Positions 1 through 7,176 of a stretch of DNA of 22,563 nucleotides are shown here, piece after piece. The translations under genes were made by a program, and so were the position numbers. The notes under the pieces are model-generated. The model was not told the DNA's origin. It searched no databases and saw nothing but the letters and a program-made list of their open reading frames with translations. Numbering within the stretch: the first letter of the stretch is position 1; each line of letters begins with the position of its first letter. The DNA comes from JBCDBD01 sp039184335. GTDB lineage: Bacteria; Bacteroidota; Bacteroidia; Flavobacteriales; Flavobacteriaceae. The stretch lies in NCBI GenBank assembly GCA_039184335.1, contig JBCDBD010000041.1, positions 1 through 22,563 of the forward strand. The letters run 5' to 3'.

Positions 1-93
1 ACGGGGCCCACCCCTTTCCATTCCGAACAGGGAAGTTAAGCCCGTCAGCGCCGATGGTACTGCCACACCAGGTGGGAGAGTAGGTCGCCGCCT
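1..93 (+). rRNA. rrf: 5S ribosomal RNA, 3' part (5' end outside window)
   Basis: The first ~93 bases contain the conserved 5S core CCATTCCGAACAGGGAAGTT and the 3' region GGTGGGAGAGTAGGTCGCCGCC. The 5' ~20 bases lie before the window. A strong intrinsic terminator follows within 10 bases, as expected at the end of an rrn operon, so 16S and 23S genes should lie to the left. The exact 3' end is approximate (92-96). Confidence 0.95.
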
Positions 94-99
94 TCCTTG

Positions 100-137
100 G
101 GACGCCCCGTGCATCAGCACGGGGCGTCCTTGTTTTT
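100..137 (+). terminator. rrn operon intrinsic terminator
   Basis: A perfect 13-bp GC-rich stem (100-112 with 117-129, GGACGCCCCGTGC and its complement) closes a 4-base loop ATCA. It is followed by TTGTTTTT. It lies directly after the 5S rRNA. Confidence 0.95.
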
Positions 138-139
138 GG

Positions 140-147
140 TATCTTTG
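140..147 (+). promoter_or_regulatory. Candidate Bacteroidota -7 element for the trhA-like gene
   Basis: TATCTTTG matches the TAnnTTTG consensus exactly, three bases after the rrn terminator. The expected start point is near 152, giving a ~26-base leader to the ATG at 178. No TTTG-type -33 box is visible; that position falls inside the terminator hairpin, so the promoter is either weak or relies on the -7 box. Confidence 0.5.
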
Positions 148-177
148 GCAAGAACTGAAATGTACAGAATAGTAGTG

Positions 178-801
178 ATGCCCAAATCTGAACTGTTGGA
201 AGAAAAATGGAATGTCTATTCGCATGCCCTGGGGATTGTATTAGGTGTTTTAGGCCTCATTTTTTTGTTAAGTGAAACTTCGAATGCAACAAGGCCAGAA
301 CCATTTTTTATTTATGGTTTCAGTATTATTCTTCTGTTTTCTGCATCAACAGTCTATCATGCAGTCTCAGATCCTAAATTAAAACATAAGCTACGGATAT
401 TGGACCATATCAGTATCTACTACTTGATTGCTGGAACCTATACTCCTGTCTGTGTTTATCTCTTAAAAGAATCTCGTGGGGAATTGCTTTTGTACCTGGT
501 CTGGGGCTTGGCCATTTTTGGAACAATACTAAAACTCTTTTTTACGGGGAAATTCGAAATTTTTTCATTGGTGTTGTATGGTATTATGGGATGGGCAGTG
601 GTAATCGATGTCAATTACTTGATTTCAAACATTTCTTCAAATGGGCTGTTTTTTCTTGGTTTGGGAGGTGTTTTCTACACAGTGGGAATGCTGTTTTACG
701 CCTTGAAAAAAATACCTTATAACCATTTGATCTGGCACTTTTTTGTACTTGGTGGAGCCCTATGCCATTGGTGGTTTGTTTACAGTGAATTCGTTTTATG
801 A
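178..801 (+). CDS. trhA: Hemolysin III / TrhA (PAQR-like) family membrane protein
   Basis: This 207-residue integral membrane protein has about seven hydrophobic segments and the HlyIII family signatures. These are an N-terminal WNVYSHALG segment, an S-x3-YH motif (STVYHAV), a DH pair (LDHISIYYLIAGTYTP) and a C-terminal WHFFVLGGALCHWW segment. The conserved His and Asp residues form the metal site in the related PAQR receptors. The family includes YqfA/TrhA, linked to membrane homeostasis; haemolysis itself is poorly supported as a native role. An in-frame ATG at 160 is possible, but the start at 178 fits the family N-terminus and the promoter box at 140. The open frame extends upstream to 97, inside the rrn terminator, which is not credible as a start. 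The symbol is given by family only. Confidence 0.85.
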   Translation: MPKSELLEEKWNVYSHALGIVLGVLGLIFLLSETSNATRPEPFFIYGFSIILLFSASTVYHAVSDPKLKHKLRILDHISIYYLIAGTYTPVCVYLLKESRGELLLYLVWGLAIFGTILKLFFTGKFEIFSLVLYGIMGWAVVIDVNYLISNISSNGLFFLGLGGVFYTVGMLFYALKKIPYNHLIWHFFVLGGALCHWWFVYSEFVL

Positions 802-912
802 ATGTTAATTAAGCTAATATAGAAGGTTAGACAGAAAATAAAACGTTCAGTATATAGATTTATCATAAAGAAGTGATGATTTCAAGTTAAACTGCACAGT
901 TTTGAACTACAA

Positions 913-920
913 TAAATTTG
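913..920 (+). promoter_or_regulatory. Candidate -7 element for the PAP2-GT39 unit
   Basis: TAAATTTG matches TAnnTTTG exactly, 17 bases before the ATG at 938. The expected start point is near 925, giving a leader of about 13 bases. The nearest TTTG (901-904) is too close to serve as the -33 box. It supports 938 rather than the TTG at 902 as the start of the next gene. Confidence 0.4.
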
Positions 921-937
921 TATGCAAACCTTTTGAT

Positions 938-1603
938 ATGCGAATTGTAAGAGGTAGGTTACTTCCTTTTTTACTTTTATCCATCATCCTATTCCCGTTT
1001 ATTTTTTTTGATAAAGGATTGATTATTCTGAAAATCAATAGTTTGAGAAATAATTTTTTAGATGTTTTTTTTATCAATGCCAGCTCTTTGGGTAACGCGA
1101 TTACTGTTCTGTTCGCTTTCGTATTGGTACTTCGTTTTAAGTTGAAGTGGTTGGCAGTGTTTTTGTTGGCCTTTGGCATACAAGTGATGTTGGTACTATT
1201 GTGTAAAAAAGGATTTTATGCTGGAGCGTTACGGCCTTACCTCTATTTTTACCGATCAGGCATGGGCGATTTGGTACATTTGGTCGAGGGAGTGAAAATA
1301 AGGTACGTCAATTCTTTTCCATCAGGGCATACTGCAACAATCTTCTTTTTGGTTTCCTTTTTTGCACTATTGTCCCGGAATAAGGTAGCATCTTGGGTCT
1401 TGATGTTTGTGGGATGTTTTGTAGGCCTGTCACGAATTTATTTGGTGCAGCATTTTTATAGTGATGTTTATTTTGGATTGGTATTTGGCACCCTGTCATC
1501 TATAATTGCTTACTTGGTCGTTAGGCGATATTCCAAGGCATGGCATACTAAACAAATTCGTGTTGATTTTCAAAAAATACAGCGAAATACGCAAAACGTA
1601 TGA
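938..1603 (+). CDS. PAP2-family membrane phosphatase
   Basis: This is a 221-residue, multi-pass PAP2 phosphatase. The three catalytic motifs are visible: a variant of KX6RP (K91-x7-R99-P100), PSGH at 128-131, and SR-x5-H-x3-D (S165, R166, H172, D176). The motif-2 and motif-3 histidines are the catalytic pair in this superfamily. Likely substrates are lipid phosphates such as undecaprenyl diphosphate, phosphatidylglycerophosphate or lipid A phosphate; the sequence does not decide between them. A TTG at 902 would add 12 residues, but the ATG at 938 sits better behind the -7 box. The glycosyltransferase follows after 41 bases, so they probably share a transcript. The C-terminal tail after the last membrane segment is basic. 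Confidence 0.85.
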   Translation: MRIVRGRLLPFLLLSIILFPFIFFDKGLIILKINSLRNNFLDVFFINASSLGNAITVLFAFVLVLRFKLKWLAVFLLAFGIQVMLVLLCKKGFYAGALRPYLYFYRSGMGDLVHLVEGVKIRYVNSFPSGHTATIFFLVSFFALLSRNKVASWVLMFVGCFVGLSRIYLVQHFYSDVYFGLVFGTLSSIIAYLVVRRYSKAWHTKQIRVDFQKIQRNTQNV

Positions 1604-1644
1604 CGGCAGTTTTTTTAACTTTTACTTTACGCTCATTTTGTTGA

Positions 1645-3219
1645 ATGTCAAAATTCGTTAAGTACAATAGTTATATTATTTTTATTGTCTCTTTTCTGTT
1701 ATGCACTTCTTTTGTGGGGCTATATCCCATTTATATTTTAGATGAGGCAAGAAATGCAGAAGCTGCACGCGAGATGTTGGAATCGGGTAATTTTATTGTG
1801 CCTTATTTCAATGGGCAACTACGGACCGACAAGCCACCACTACACTATTTTTTCATGATCTTGGGCTATAAGCTGTTTGGCGTGAATGCGCTTGGGGCTC
1901 GTTTTTTTTCAGGAATTTTTGGTGCATTGACCATTATGGCGACGTATTCGTGTGTTAAGAGGTCTGCTGATATCAAACAGGCAATCATATGTACATTGGT
2001 ATTGCTCTCCTCACTTTTTTTTGTGCAGGAGTTTCATTTGGCCGTACCTGATCCGTATTTGATTTTTTTTGTTTCTGCTTCCCTTTTTGCCTTTTATGTT
2101 TTTTATGAATCAAACCAAAAGCGATGGCTATGGGCCATGTATGTTTTGATTGGTCTCGGAATCATGACCAAAGGTCCGATCACCCTAGTTTTACCGGGAA
2201 TTATCATTCCCACTTTTTTGCTCTTTAAAAAGCACTTAAGCCTGAAGTATTTGTGGGGACTATCACCATTTGTTGGTTTGCTTTTAATACTGGTAATTAC
2301 GGTTCCTTGGTATTATGCGGTACATATAAGAACAGATGGGGAATGGACAACAGGCTTCTTTTTAGATCACAATATCTCAAGATTTGGCTCGGAAAAAGAG
2401 GGACATGGTGGATTGTTTTTCATCACTCCACTTTATGTGATTTTAGGGCTTTTGCCTTTTTCAGTTTTTATTGTGCAAAGCTTCAGGAATGCTTGGTTGG
2501 AAAGAAATACCAATAATTTTGTCCTCATTTCTTTTGTTGTTTCCACAACGACTATCATCTTTTTCAGTATATCCGGCACAAAACTTCCGAATTATCCGAT
2601 GCCTTGTTATCCTTTTGTTGCTGTAATGATGGCTACTTATTTTAAAAAGATTCTGGATGAATCAAAAAGGACTGTGTACACTATATGGAGTCTATTGTTC
2701 TTGCTGTTTATTTCAATCGTATTGCCCATTGGAGGGTTTATTGCACTCACTTTTGAGATGCAATTTTTTTCTGTCCGTTATATCAGTCTTTTCCTTTTAA
2801 TATTAACGGTCACATCGTTAATTGCACTTCATTTTTACAAGAAGAACAGCTTGAAAAAGGCTTTTATTTCGATTGCTTTGGGTTGGATTTTTACAGGAAT
2901 TTCCCTTTTTGGGGCAATATATCCGGTTCTTACAAAAAGAAGTCCAGTCACTTTGGCTTCCAGGTTTTTAGACACAGATTCAAAGGTCATTGTCTATAAA
3001 AGATTTGATAGCGCATTCCCTATTAATTTCAAAAGGACTTATGAAGTGGTCGATTCAATAGTTTTGCTCGATGTTTTTTTGGAAAATAATCCTAATGGAT
3101 ATATCATTACCAATACCAAAAAAAAGGACGACTTGAAAAGACTCTCAAAATATAGGTTGGTACTTGAACAAAAAGCATTGTTTGAAGATCATATTACCAG
3201 AATATATTCAAAATACTGA
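1645..3219 (+). CDS. GT39-type (ArnT/PMT-like) membrane glycosyltransferase
   Basis: This 524-residue polytopic protein has about 11-12 hydrophobic segments. It carries the hallmarks of the GT-C family PMT/ArnT: an acidic pair D33-E34 in the first extracytoplasmic loop (YILDEARNAEAA), then TDKPPL at about 61-66, and a basic, soluble C-terminal tail from about residue 430. Such enzymes move a sugar from a polyprenyl-phosphate carrier to lipid A, protein or another acceptor on the periplasmic face. The acceptor here is unknown. The neighbouring PAP2 phosphatase could act on the same class of lipid (lipid A phosphate, or carrier recycling). Several T8 tracts lie in the coding sequence. No obvious terminator is seen in the 85 bases before the convergent ZIP gene. 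Confidence 0.85.
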   Translation: MSKFVKYNSYIIFIVSFLLCTSFVGLYPIYILDEARNAEAAREMLESGNFIVPYFNGQLRTDKPPLHYFFMILGYKLFGVNALGARFFSGIFGALTIMATYSCVKRSADIKQAIICTLVLLSSLFFVQEFHLAVPDPYLIFFVSASLFAFYVFYESNQKRWLWAMYVLIGLGIMTKGPITLVLPGIIIPTFLLFKKHLSLKYLWGLSPFVGLLLILVITVPWYYAVHIRTDGEWTTGFFLDHNISRFGSEKEGHGGLFFITPLYVILGLLPFSVFIVQSFRNAWLERNTNNFVLISFVVSTTTIIFFSISGTKLPNYPMPCYPFVAVMMATYFKKILDESKRTVYTIWSLLFLLFISIVLPIGGFIALTFEMQFFSVRYISLFLLILTVTSLIALHFYKKNSLKKAFISIALGWIFTGISLFGAIYPVLTKRSPVTLASRFLDTDSKVIVYKRFDSAFPINFKRTYEVVDSIVLLDVFLENNPNGYIITNTKKKDDLKRLSKYRLVLEQKALFEDHITRIYSKY

Positions 3220-3304
3220 TAAATCATATCGGGCATCAAAATTGGCAATTGGGTAATGTCAAAAAATGGTTTCATTTTACGGTTGTCGAGTTTCAACGAA
3301 AAAC

Positions 3305-3976
3305 CTACAGAAAATAAGCCCCAATAATTCCCAATAAGATGACCAACAATTTTCTAAGGTTGAATGTATGTTCTTGGGTACTCTCAAAAAGAATGACTGT
3401 AGACACGTGTAGCAGTACTCCTATGGCCAGTGCAGTGAGCTGGGTACCATATCGTGCTGCAAAGTTGGTGTGGACTGACAGGTAGCTCCCAAATGGAGTC
3501 ATCAAGGCGAAAAGGGCCATGAATATGATAACAACGCCGATTTTGAGTTTTGAATTGACCAAAAAGATGGCTAGAATCATGGCAACGGGCACTTTATGGA
3601 TCAAGATTCCATAAATGATATCATTATTTTCACGAATGGGTACCCCTTCGATTAAGGCATGTAATGAAAGGCTCAAAAACAATAGCCAGGGAAAACCGTT
3701 GTCTTTCATGTCAAGATGCATATGACCGTGTTCAGCACCTTTTGAGAAGAACTCCAAAAAAACTTGCAATAGAATGCCGATTAAAATGAAAATGGCAATA
3801 TGTCTAGGATTGGAGTGACGATAGACCTCAGGTAACAATTCAAAAAAAGTCAAGGCCAGTAAAAAAGCACCACTGAAAGCAAGGATTAGCTTGATATTTT
3901 TTTGGGAATCCAGTTTAAGCAGTAATACAAGGGCCAGACTTAGCAGTACGGCCAAAATGGGTAATAGGTATACCAT
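3305..3976 (-). CDS. ZIP family metal (zinc/iron) transporter
   Basis: This is a 223-residue membrane protein with about eight hydrophobic segments. A His-rich loop (H83, H85, H87) lies between TM3 and TM4, as in ZIP carriers. TM4 has H106-A-L-I-E110-G, matching the HNxxEG metal site. TM5 has H127-K-V-P-V-A, where most ZIPs have an acidic residue after the proline. The start is set at MVYLLPILAV (3976). The open frame continues to 4051, but that would overlap the divergent gene starting at 4043 and add a non-family leader. It transports divalent metal into the cytosol; zinc is the usual substrate, inferred from family only. It is divergent from the methyltransferase across a 66-bp region. Confidence 0.88.
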   Translation of the reverse strand: MVYLLPILAVLLSLALVLLLKLDSQKNIKLILAFSGAFLLALTFFELLPEVYRHSNPRHIAIFILIGILLQVFLEFFSKGAEHGHMHLDMKDNGFPWLLFLSLSLHALIEGVPIRENNDIIYGILIHKVPVAMILAIFLVNSKLKIGVVIIFMALFALMTPFGSYLSVHTNFAARYGTQLTALAIGVLLHVSTVILFESTQEHTFNLRKLLVILLGIIGAYFL

Positions 3977-4042
3977 CAATAGTGATAATTGGCTAGGATC
4001 AAGGAATAAAAATAGCCTATTTTTACAGAACACGATGACAAA

Positions 4043-5203
4043 ATGAAGCACAGCAATTTTCGTATGTTGGCCAAAACCCTATATGGGTTTGAACCACTTC
4101 TTTCTAAAGAACTTAGAAACCTTGGAGCCGGAAATGTCAAAGAAGGTGTCCGTAATGTCACCTTTGAAGGGGACATAGGATTTCTGTACAAGGCCAACCT
4201 CAATTTGCGTACTGCATTGAAAGTATTCAGACCACTACAAACGTTCAAGGTTTTCAATGAACGGCAGTTATACCAGCATGTTTATGAAATCGATTGGCCA
4301 TCCCTTTTTAATGGCAATAGAACGTTTGCCATTGATACGACCATGAACTCAGGAGTCTTTAACAATTCAATGTTTGTTTCACAAAAAGCAAAAGATGCCT
4401 TGGTCGATAGGTTTCGCCATTCAAGACTTGACCGCCCCAATGTCAATACGCAAAACCCACATATACGTATCAATGTGCATTTACAAGAAAACACTTGTAC
4501 CATTTCATTGGACAGTTCAGGTAATTCTTTGCACCAAAGAGGGTATCGTACTGCAACCAATATAGCGCCCATTAATGAAGTATTGGCTGCTGGAATTTTG
4601 CTACATAGCGGATGGGACGGCTTGTCAGATTTCATGGATCCCATGTGTGGCAGTGGAACCTTTTTGATTGAAGCAGCCATGATTGCCTGCAATGTGCCTG
4701 CTAACATTAATCGTGGTCACTATGCTTTTATGCATTGGAAAGACTTTGATGAGTCCCTTTTTCTGAAAATCAAGGAGGCAGGCTTGAACAGGGTACGTGA
4801 CTTCAAACATGCCATAGTTGGGTATGACAAAGCTCCCTCAGCAATACGAAAGGCTGCTGAAAATATTGATAGTGCGAATCTTTCTGATTACATCACGGTG
4901 GAACGAAAAGATTTTTTTAGAACGATGAAGCCATTAGAGACAAAAACTCACATGGTATTCAACCCCCCTTATGGAGAGCGGTTGTCCATTGATGAAAAGA
5001 GTTTTTATTCTAAAATTGGCGATACCTTAAAACAAGGGTATCCAGATACTCAAGCTTGGATGATTACCGCTAACATAGAAGCATTAAAACATGTCGGATT
5101 AAGACCTTCACGTAAGATCAAGGTGTTCAATGGAAAATTGGAATCGCGATTGGTCAAGTATCAAATGTATGAAGGTAGCAAAAAAGCAAAGCACAATAGC
5201 TGA
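4043..5203 (+). CDS. rlmL: THUMP-domain 23S rRNA guanine-N2 methyltransferase (RlmL/YpsC-like)
   Basis: This 386-residue protein begins with a ferredoxin-like/THUMP RNA-binding region (about 5-160). It continues into a Rossmann methyltransferase with the SAM-binding motif DPMCGSGT (199-206) and the amino-methylating motif NPPYGERL (297-304). The layout and length match the stand-alone RlmL-type enzymes (YpsC-like), corresponding to the N-terminal half of the fused E. coli RlmKL, which makes m2G2445 in 23S rRNA. The start at 4043 follows an A-rich stretch, a common start context in Bacteroidota; an internal Met at residue 8 is the alternative. Its stop overlaps the start of the next small gene by one base (TGATG), suggesting translational coupling. 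Confidence 0.9.
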   Translation: MKHSNFRMLAKTLYGFEPLLSKELRNLGAGNVKEGVRNVTFEGDIGFLYKANLNLRTALKVFRPLQTFKVFNERQLYQHVYEIDWPSLFNGNRTFAIDTTMNSGVFNNSMFVSQKAKDALVDRFRHSRLDRPNVNTQNPHIRINVHLQENTCTISLDSSGNSLHQRGYRTATNIAPINEVLAAGILLHSGWDGLSDFMDPMCGSGTFLIEAAMIACNVPANINRGHYAFMHWKDFDESLFLKIKEAGLNRVRDFKHAIVGYDKAPSAIRKAAENIDSANLSDYITVERKDFFRTMKPLETKTHMVFNPPYGERLSIDEKSFYSKIGDTLKQGYPDTQAWMITANIEALKHVGLRPSRKIKVFNGKLESRLVKYQMYEGSKKAKHNS

Positions 5204-5433
5204 TGAAACCAAAGACTAAGGCCTTATTGTTCAATTTTATAGCTTTTGTCGTACTGTTCCTTACAGTTAGACTGATCTTAGGATATTACCTGCCTTTAAA
5301 TGCCATTTTTCTAGCCGTAACCTCTGCAATAATTGCAAATATACGGGCACCTAAGTTTGGGGCAATACGCACAGATGAAGGAGAAAAAGTACTTATGAAA
5401 TGGATTTTTATTAACGGGATGCGCGAAGTTTAG
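5203..5433 (+). CDS. Small two-TM membrane protein of unknown function
   Basis: This 76-residue protein has two hydrophobic stretches (about residues 8-26 and 28-46), then a basic and mixed C-terminal tail of about 30 residues. I do not recognise a named family. It overlaps the upstream methyltransferase stop codon by one base, so the two are almost certainly co-transcribed and probably coupled in translation. Real coding is supported by the overlap, the normal start codon and coherent hydrophobicity. A plausible reading is a small inner-membrane protein whose location next to rlmL is conserved only for operon reasons. Confidence 0.7.
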   Translation: MKPKTKALLFNFIAFVVLFLTVRLILGYYLPLNAIFLAVTSAIIANIRAPKFGAIRTDEGEKVLMKWIFINGMREV

Positions 5434-5474
5434 TACTGATAGATGCTATGGATTCAGCAATAATAACAATTAAT

Positions 5475-5504
5475 TTTAGTTAAATTAATTTTTAATTAAC
5501 TTTG
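5475..5504 (+). promoter_or_regulatory. Promoter of the lysine-rich protein gene
   Basis: TAACTTTG at 5497-5504 is an exact TAnnTTTG -7 element. A TTTA at 5475-5478, 18 bases upstream, could be a weak -33 box. The region is very AT-rich. The expected start point is about 5509, giving a ~15-base leader to the ATG at 5524. Confidence 0.55.
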
Positions 5505-5523
5505 CTGAAACATTAGATTTAAC

Positions 5524-5757
5524 ATGTCAAAAAAAAGTAAATTAAAAAAAGCACTGAAAAAGGCACAAAAGCAGGTTAAAGTCCAAAAACTAAAGACAAA
5601 AAAAGCCATCAAGGCCTTAAAATCATTTAAGAAAAAGGGAGGTAAGAAAAAAGAACTGAAAAAAGCGGTAAAGGTGGCCAAAGTACGAAAATTGGCTGTT
5701 AAGAAAGCGGTAAAGAACGCGGCCATTGCAAAGAAGGCATATAAAAAAGTAGCCTAA
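5524..5757 (+). CDS. Lysine/alanine-rich very basic small protein, possibly nucleic-acid binding
   Basis: By hand count this 77-residue protein has 33 Lys (43%) and about 13 Ala, but only one acidic residue (Glu) and no Cys, Trp, Pro or His. A GG pair near residues 39-40 separates two helix-like halves, each built from LKKA/VKKAV-type repeats, so amphipathic or coiled helices are likely. The composition resembles bacterial histone H1-like tails and other DNA- or RNA-compacting proteins, but I recognise no named family, and a ribosome-associated or polyanion-binding role is equally possible. It is a compact monocistronic gene, with an exact -7 box 20 bases upstream and a strong terminator 30 bases downstream. 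That arrangement suggests substantial expression. The long frame on the other strand is a compositional shadow. Confidence 0.75.
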   Translation: MSKKSKLKKALKKAQKQVKVQKLKTKKAIKALKSFKKKGGKKKELKKAVKVAKVRKLAVKKAVKNAAIAKKAYKKVA

Positions 5758-5786
5758 ACAGCTCATCTTAGTTTAGTACTAACTCA

Positions 5787-5828
5787 ACCAAAAAAGGGGC
5801 CATTGGACCCCTTTTTTGGTTTTTTTTG
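5787..5828 (+). terminator. Intrinsic terminator after the lysine-rich gene
   Basis: A perfect 13-bp stem (5787-5799 with 5808-5820, ACCAAAAAAGGGG and its complement) has an 8-base loop and is followed by a T-run. The A6/T6 part of the stem could also let it stop minus-strand transcripts coming from the DUF6048 gene, whose stop lies about 95 bases away. Confidence 0.9.
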
Positions 5829-5912
5829 TTTCAATTTTCTTTAATTTCTTTGAAAACCCTTGATTGGACCCCATCTGGTGTGGGTGCCTTAGCATACCAC
5901 TGGATAGTTGTT

Positions 5913-6677
5913 TTATTCCTGGTTTTCCAGCGTTTCCCGTTTTTTCTTTGCCCTTTTATAGAACGGGATGAAGTATGAAATGGAATAGTTGTAACCCACT
6001 CCCCATTTACTGTTATCGGTAACTTTATTGAACCCAGGTATCCATAGATTGGGAAATCGGTCTTCTTCGGTATTGGTGATCAGGTGGCCTAGGCGAATAC
6101 TCATACCAACATAAATATTTGAAAATAGTTCGGCTTTCAAACCGATGACCAACTCTAACCACGTGGCATTTAAACTACTGAATTCCTCAGCCTCTGTACT
6201 TCCTACTATAAAACCATCGGGATTAAAATAGCGATTGCTGTCAAAAATACGGTATTCGTTCAAGGTTTGGCTAAAACTGGCTATTGCATAGCGTCCTCCC
6301 AAAGTGATGCTGTTGCTCATGCCATACCAGTTTTGATAGGTATTGTAATCAGCACCTAGCTTTAAATAACTTCCAGAAGTGGTAAAATCATATATATCGA
6401 TATTAGAGAGATTTTCTATACGTGATCTTTCTTCATTTCCCAATTCAGCGGCCAACCATAAGCTTTCATTGATTCGATAATCGCCCACAATTTCAAAACC
6501 TGTATAGTCTTCATCTGCAAAAGAGAGTACAGGCCTACTGATATCTACACCAATGCGTAGTCCGTATTCTTGTTTATTTGCCACTGTATCCTTTGATTGT
6601 AGGTCAATTGGCTTGCGCTGTGAAATTGCTCCTGCGGCAAACAACAGCATAGCAATGCTAGTGAAATATTTTGACAT
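5913..6677 (-). CDS. DUF6048-like secreted / outer-membrane beta-barrel protein
   Basis: This is a 254-residue protein. A signal peptide (MSKYFTSIAMLLFAAGAISQ) is followed by alternating aromatic and polar strands (for example LRIGVDISRPVL, LWLAAELG, WLELVIGLKAEL, IYVGMSIRLGHL, WGVGYNYSISYFIPF). This pattern is typical of an 8- to 10-strand outer-membrane barrel. I assign it to DUF6048 from memory of the flavobacterial rlmD-DUF6452-DUF6048 order. The start at 6677 (MSKYF) is preferred over an ATG at 6698 because it gives a clean signal peptide. It overlaps the upstream lipoprotein gene by 20 bases, so they form one unit. Function is unknown. The C-terminus is Lys/Arg-rich rather than ending in the usual aromatic residue. 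Confidence 0.8.
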   Translation of the reverse strand: MSKYFTSIAMLLFAAGAISQRKPIDLQSKDTVANKQEYGLRIGVDISRPVLSFADEDYTGFEIVGDYRINESLWLAAELGNEERSRIENLSNIDIYDFTTSGSYLKLGADYNTYQNWYGMSNSITLGGRYAIASFSQTLNEYRIFDSNRYFNPDGFIVGSTEAEEFSSLNATWLELVIGLKAELFSNIYVGMSIRLGHLITNTEEDRFPNLWIPGFNKVTDNSKWGVGYNYSISYFIPFYKRAKKKRETLENQE

Positions 6678-7167
6678 GTATAGAGCCTGAATTTTCAATG
6701 TTTGGGGTTACAATTTGTATATTCTGTATCCAGTTGTCAGAATCGGTCTGCAGGGTTTCGGTGAGGCCTTCAAAATTGCCCACAAATCCACATGCCCTGG
6801 AAACGAAGACTTCTTGTAATACATAATCAAATGACAGTGTGTCAATGTTGCCTGTTTCATTGCCCTCATCATCATCTTCAGAATCTGTAATGAAAACATA
6901 GCTTGTACTGGTAGTATCGATTTGTAGCGGAATTCCAATCGAATCCAACGAATTTGATCTATCGGTAAAAGTATCAGGTGAGGTGTCAAACCCTAGGGCG
7001 CGAACACGTAATAAAGAGACATTTTTCGACACTAAGGTGTCTTCGACATCAAAAAAGCCGATGACCAGCAAAGGAGTATCACTGTCAACACAGATATCAT
7101 CTTTTTCACATGATGATAAATAACAGATAGCTAAGGCCAGAAATAAGACCGGGATGATTTTATTCAT
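6658..7167 (-). CDS. DUF6452-like lipoprotein
   Basis: This is a 169-residue protein with a lipoprotein signal peptide: MNKIIPVLFLALAICYLSSC, lipobox L17-S-S-C20, then acidic EKDD. After lipidation two cysteines remain, C26 and C126, which could form a disulfide. An acidic loop (EDDDEGNE, about 97-104) sits in the middle. The rest is predicted beta-rich and anchored to the envelope, probably to the outer membrane. The assignment to DUF6452 rests on context and the C-D/E-x-C-x4-TPLL start. I chose the ATG at 7167 over a GTG at 7176. Its 3' end overlaps the DUF6048 gene. Function is unknown. Confidence 0.8.
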   Translation of the reverse strand: MNKIIPVLFLALAICYLSSCEKDDICVDSDTPLLVIGFFDVEDTLVSKNVSLLRVRALGFDTSPDTFTDRSNSLDSIGIPLQIDTTSTSYVFITDSEDDDEGNETGNIDTLSFDYVLQEVFVSRACGFVGNFEGLTETLQTDSDNWIQNIQIVTPNIENSGSIHVKIFH

Positions 7168-7176
7168 GAATTGCAC

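Noticed and set aside
97..177. Frame extension that would start the trhA-like protein inside the rrn terminator
   Set aside because: It covers the terminator hairpin and promoter box; the N-terminal residues are unrelated to the HlyIII family. The ATG at 178 is used instead.
3977..4051. Upstream extension of the ZIP gene to 4051
   Set aside because: It would overlap the start of the divergent methyltransferase and adds a non-family leader.
5496..5726. 76-codon frame opposite the lysine-rich gene
   Set aside because: Phe-rich composition is the reverse complement of AAA/AAG lysine codons; there is no promoter or context for it.
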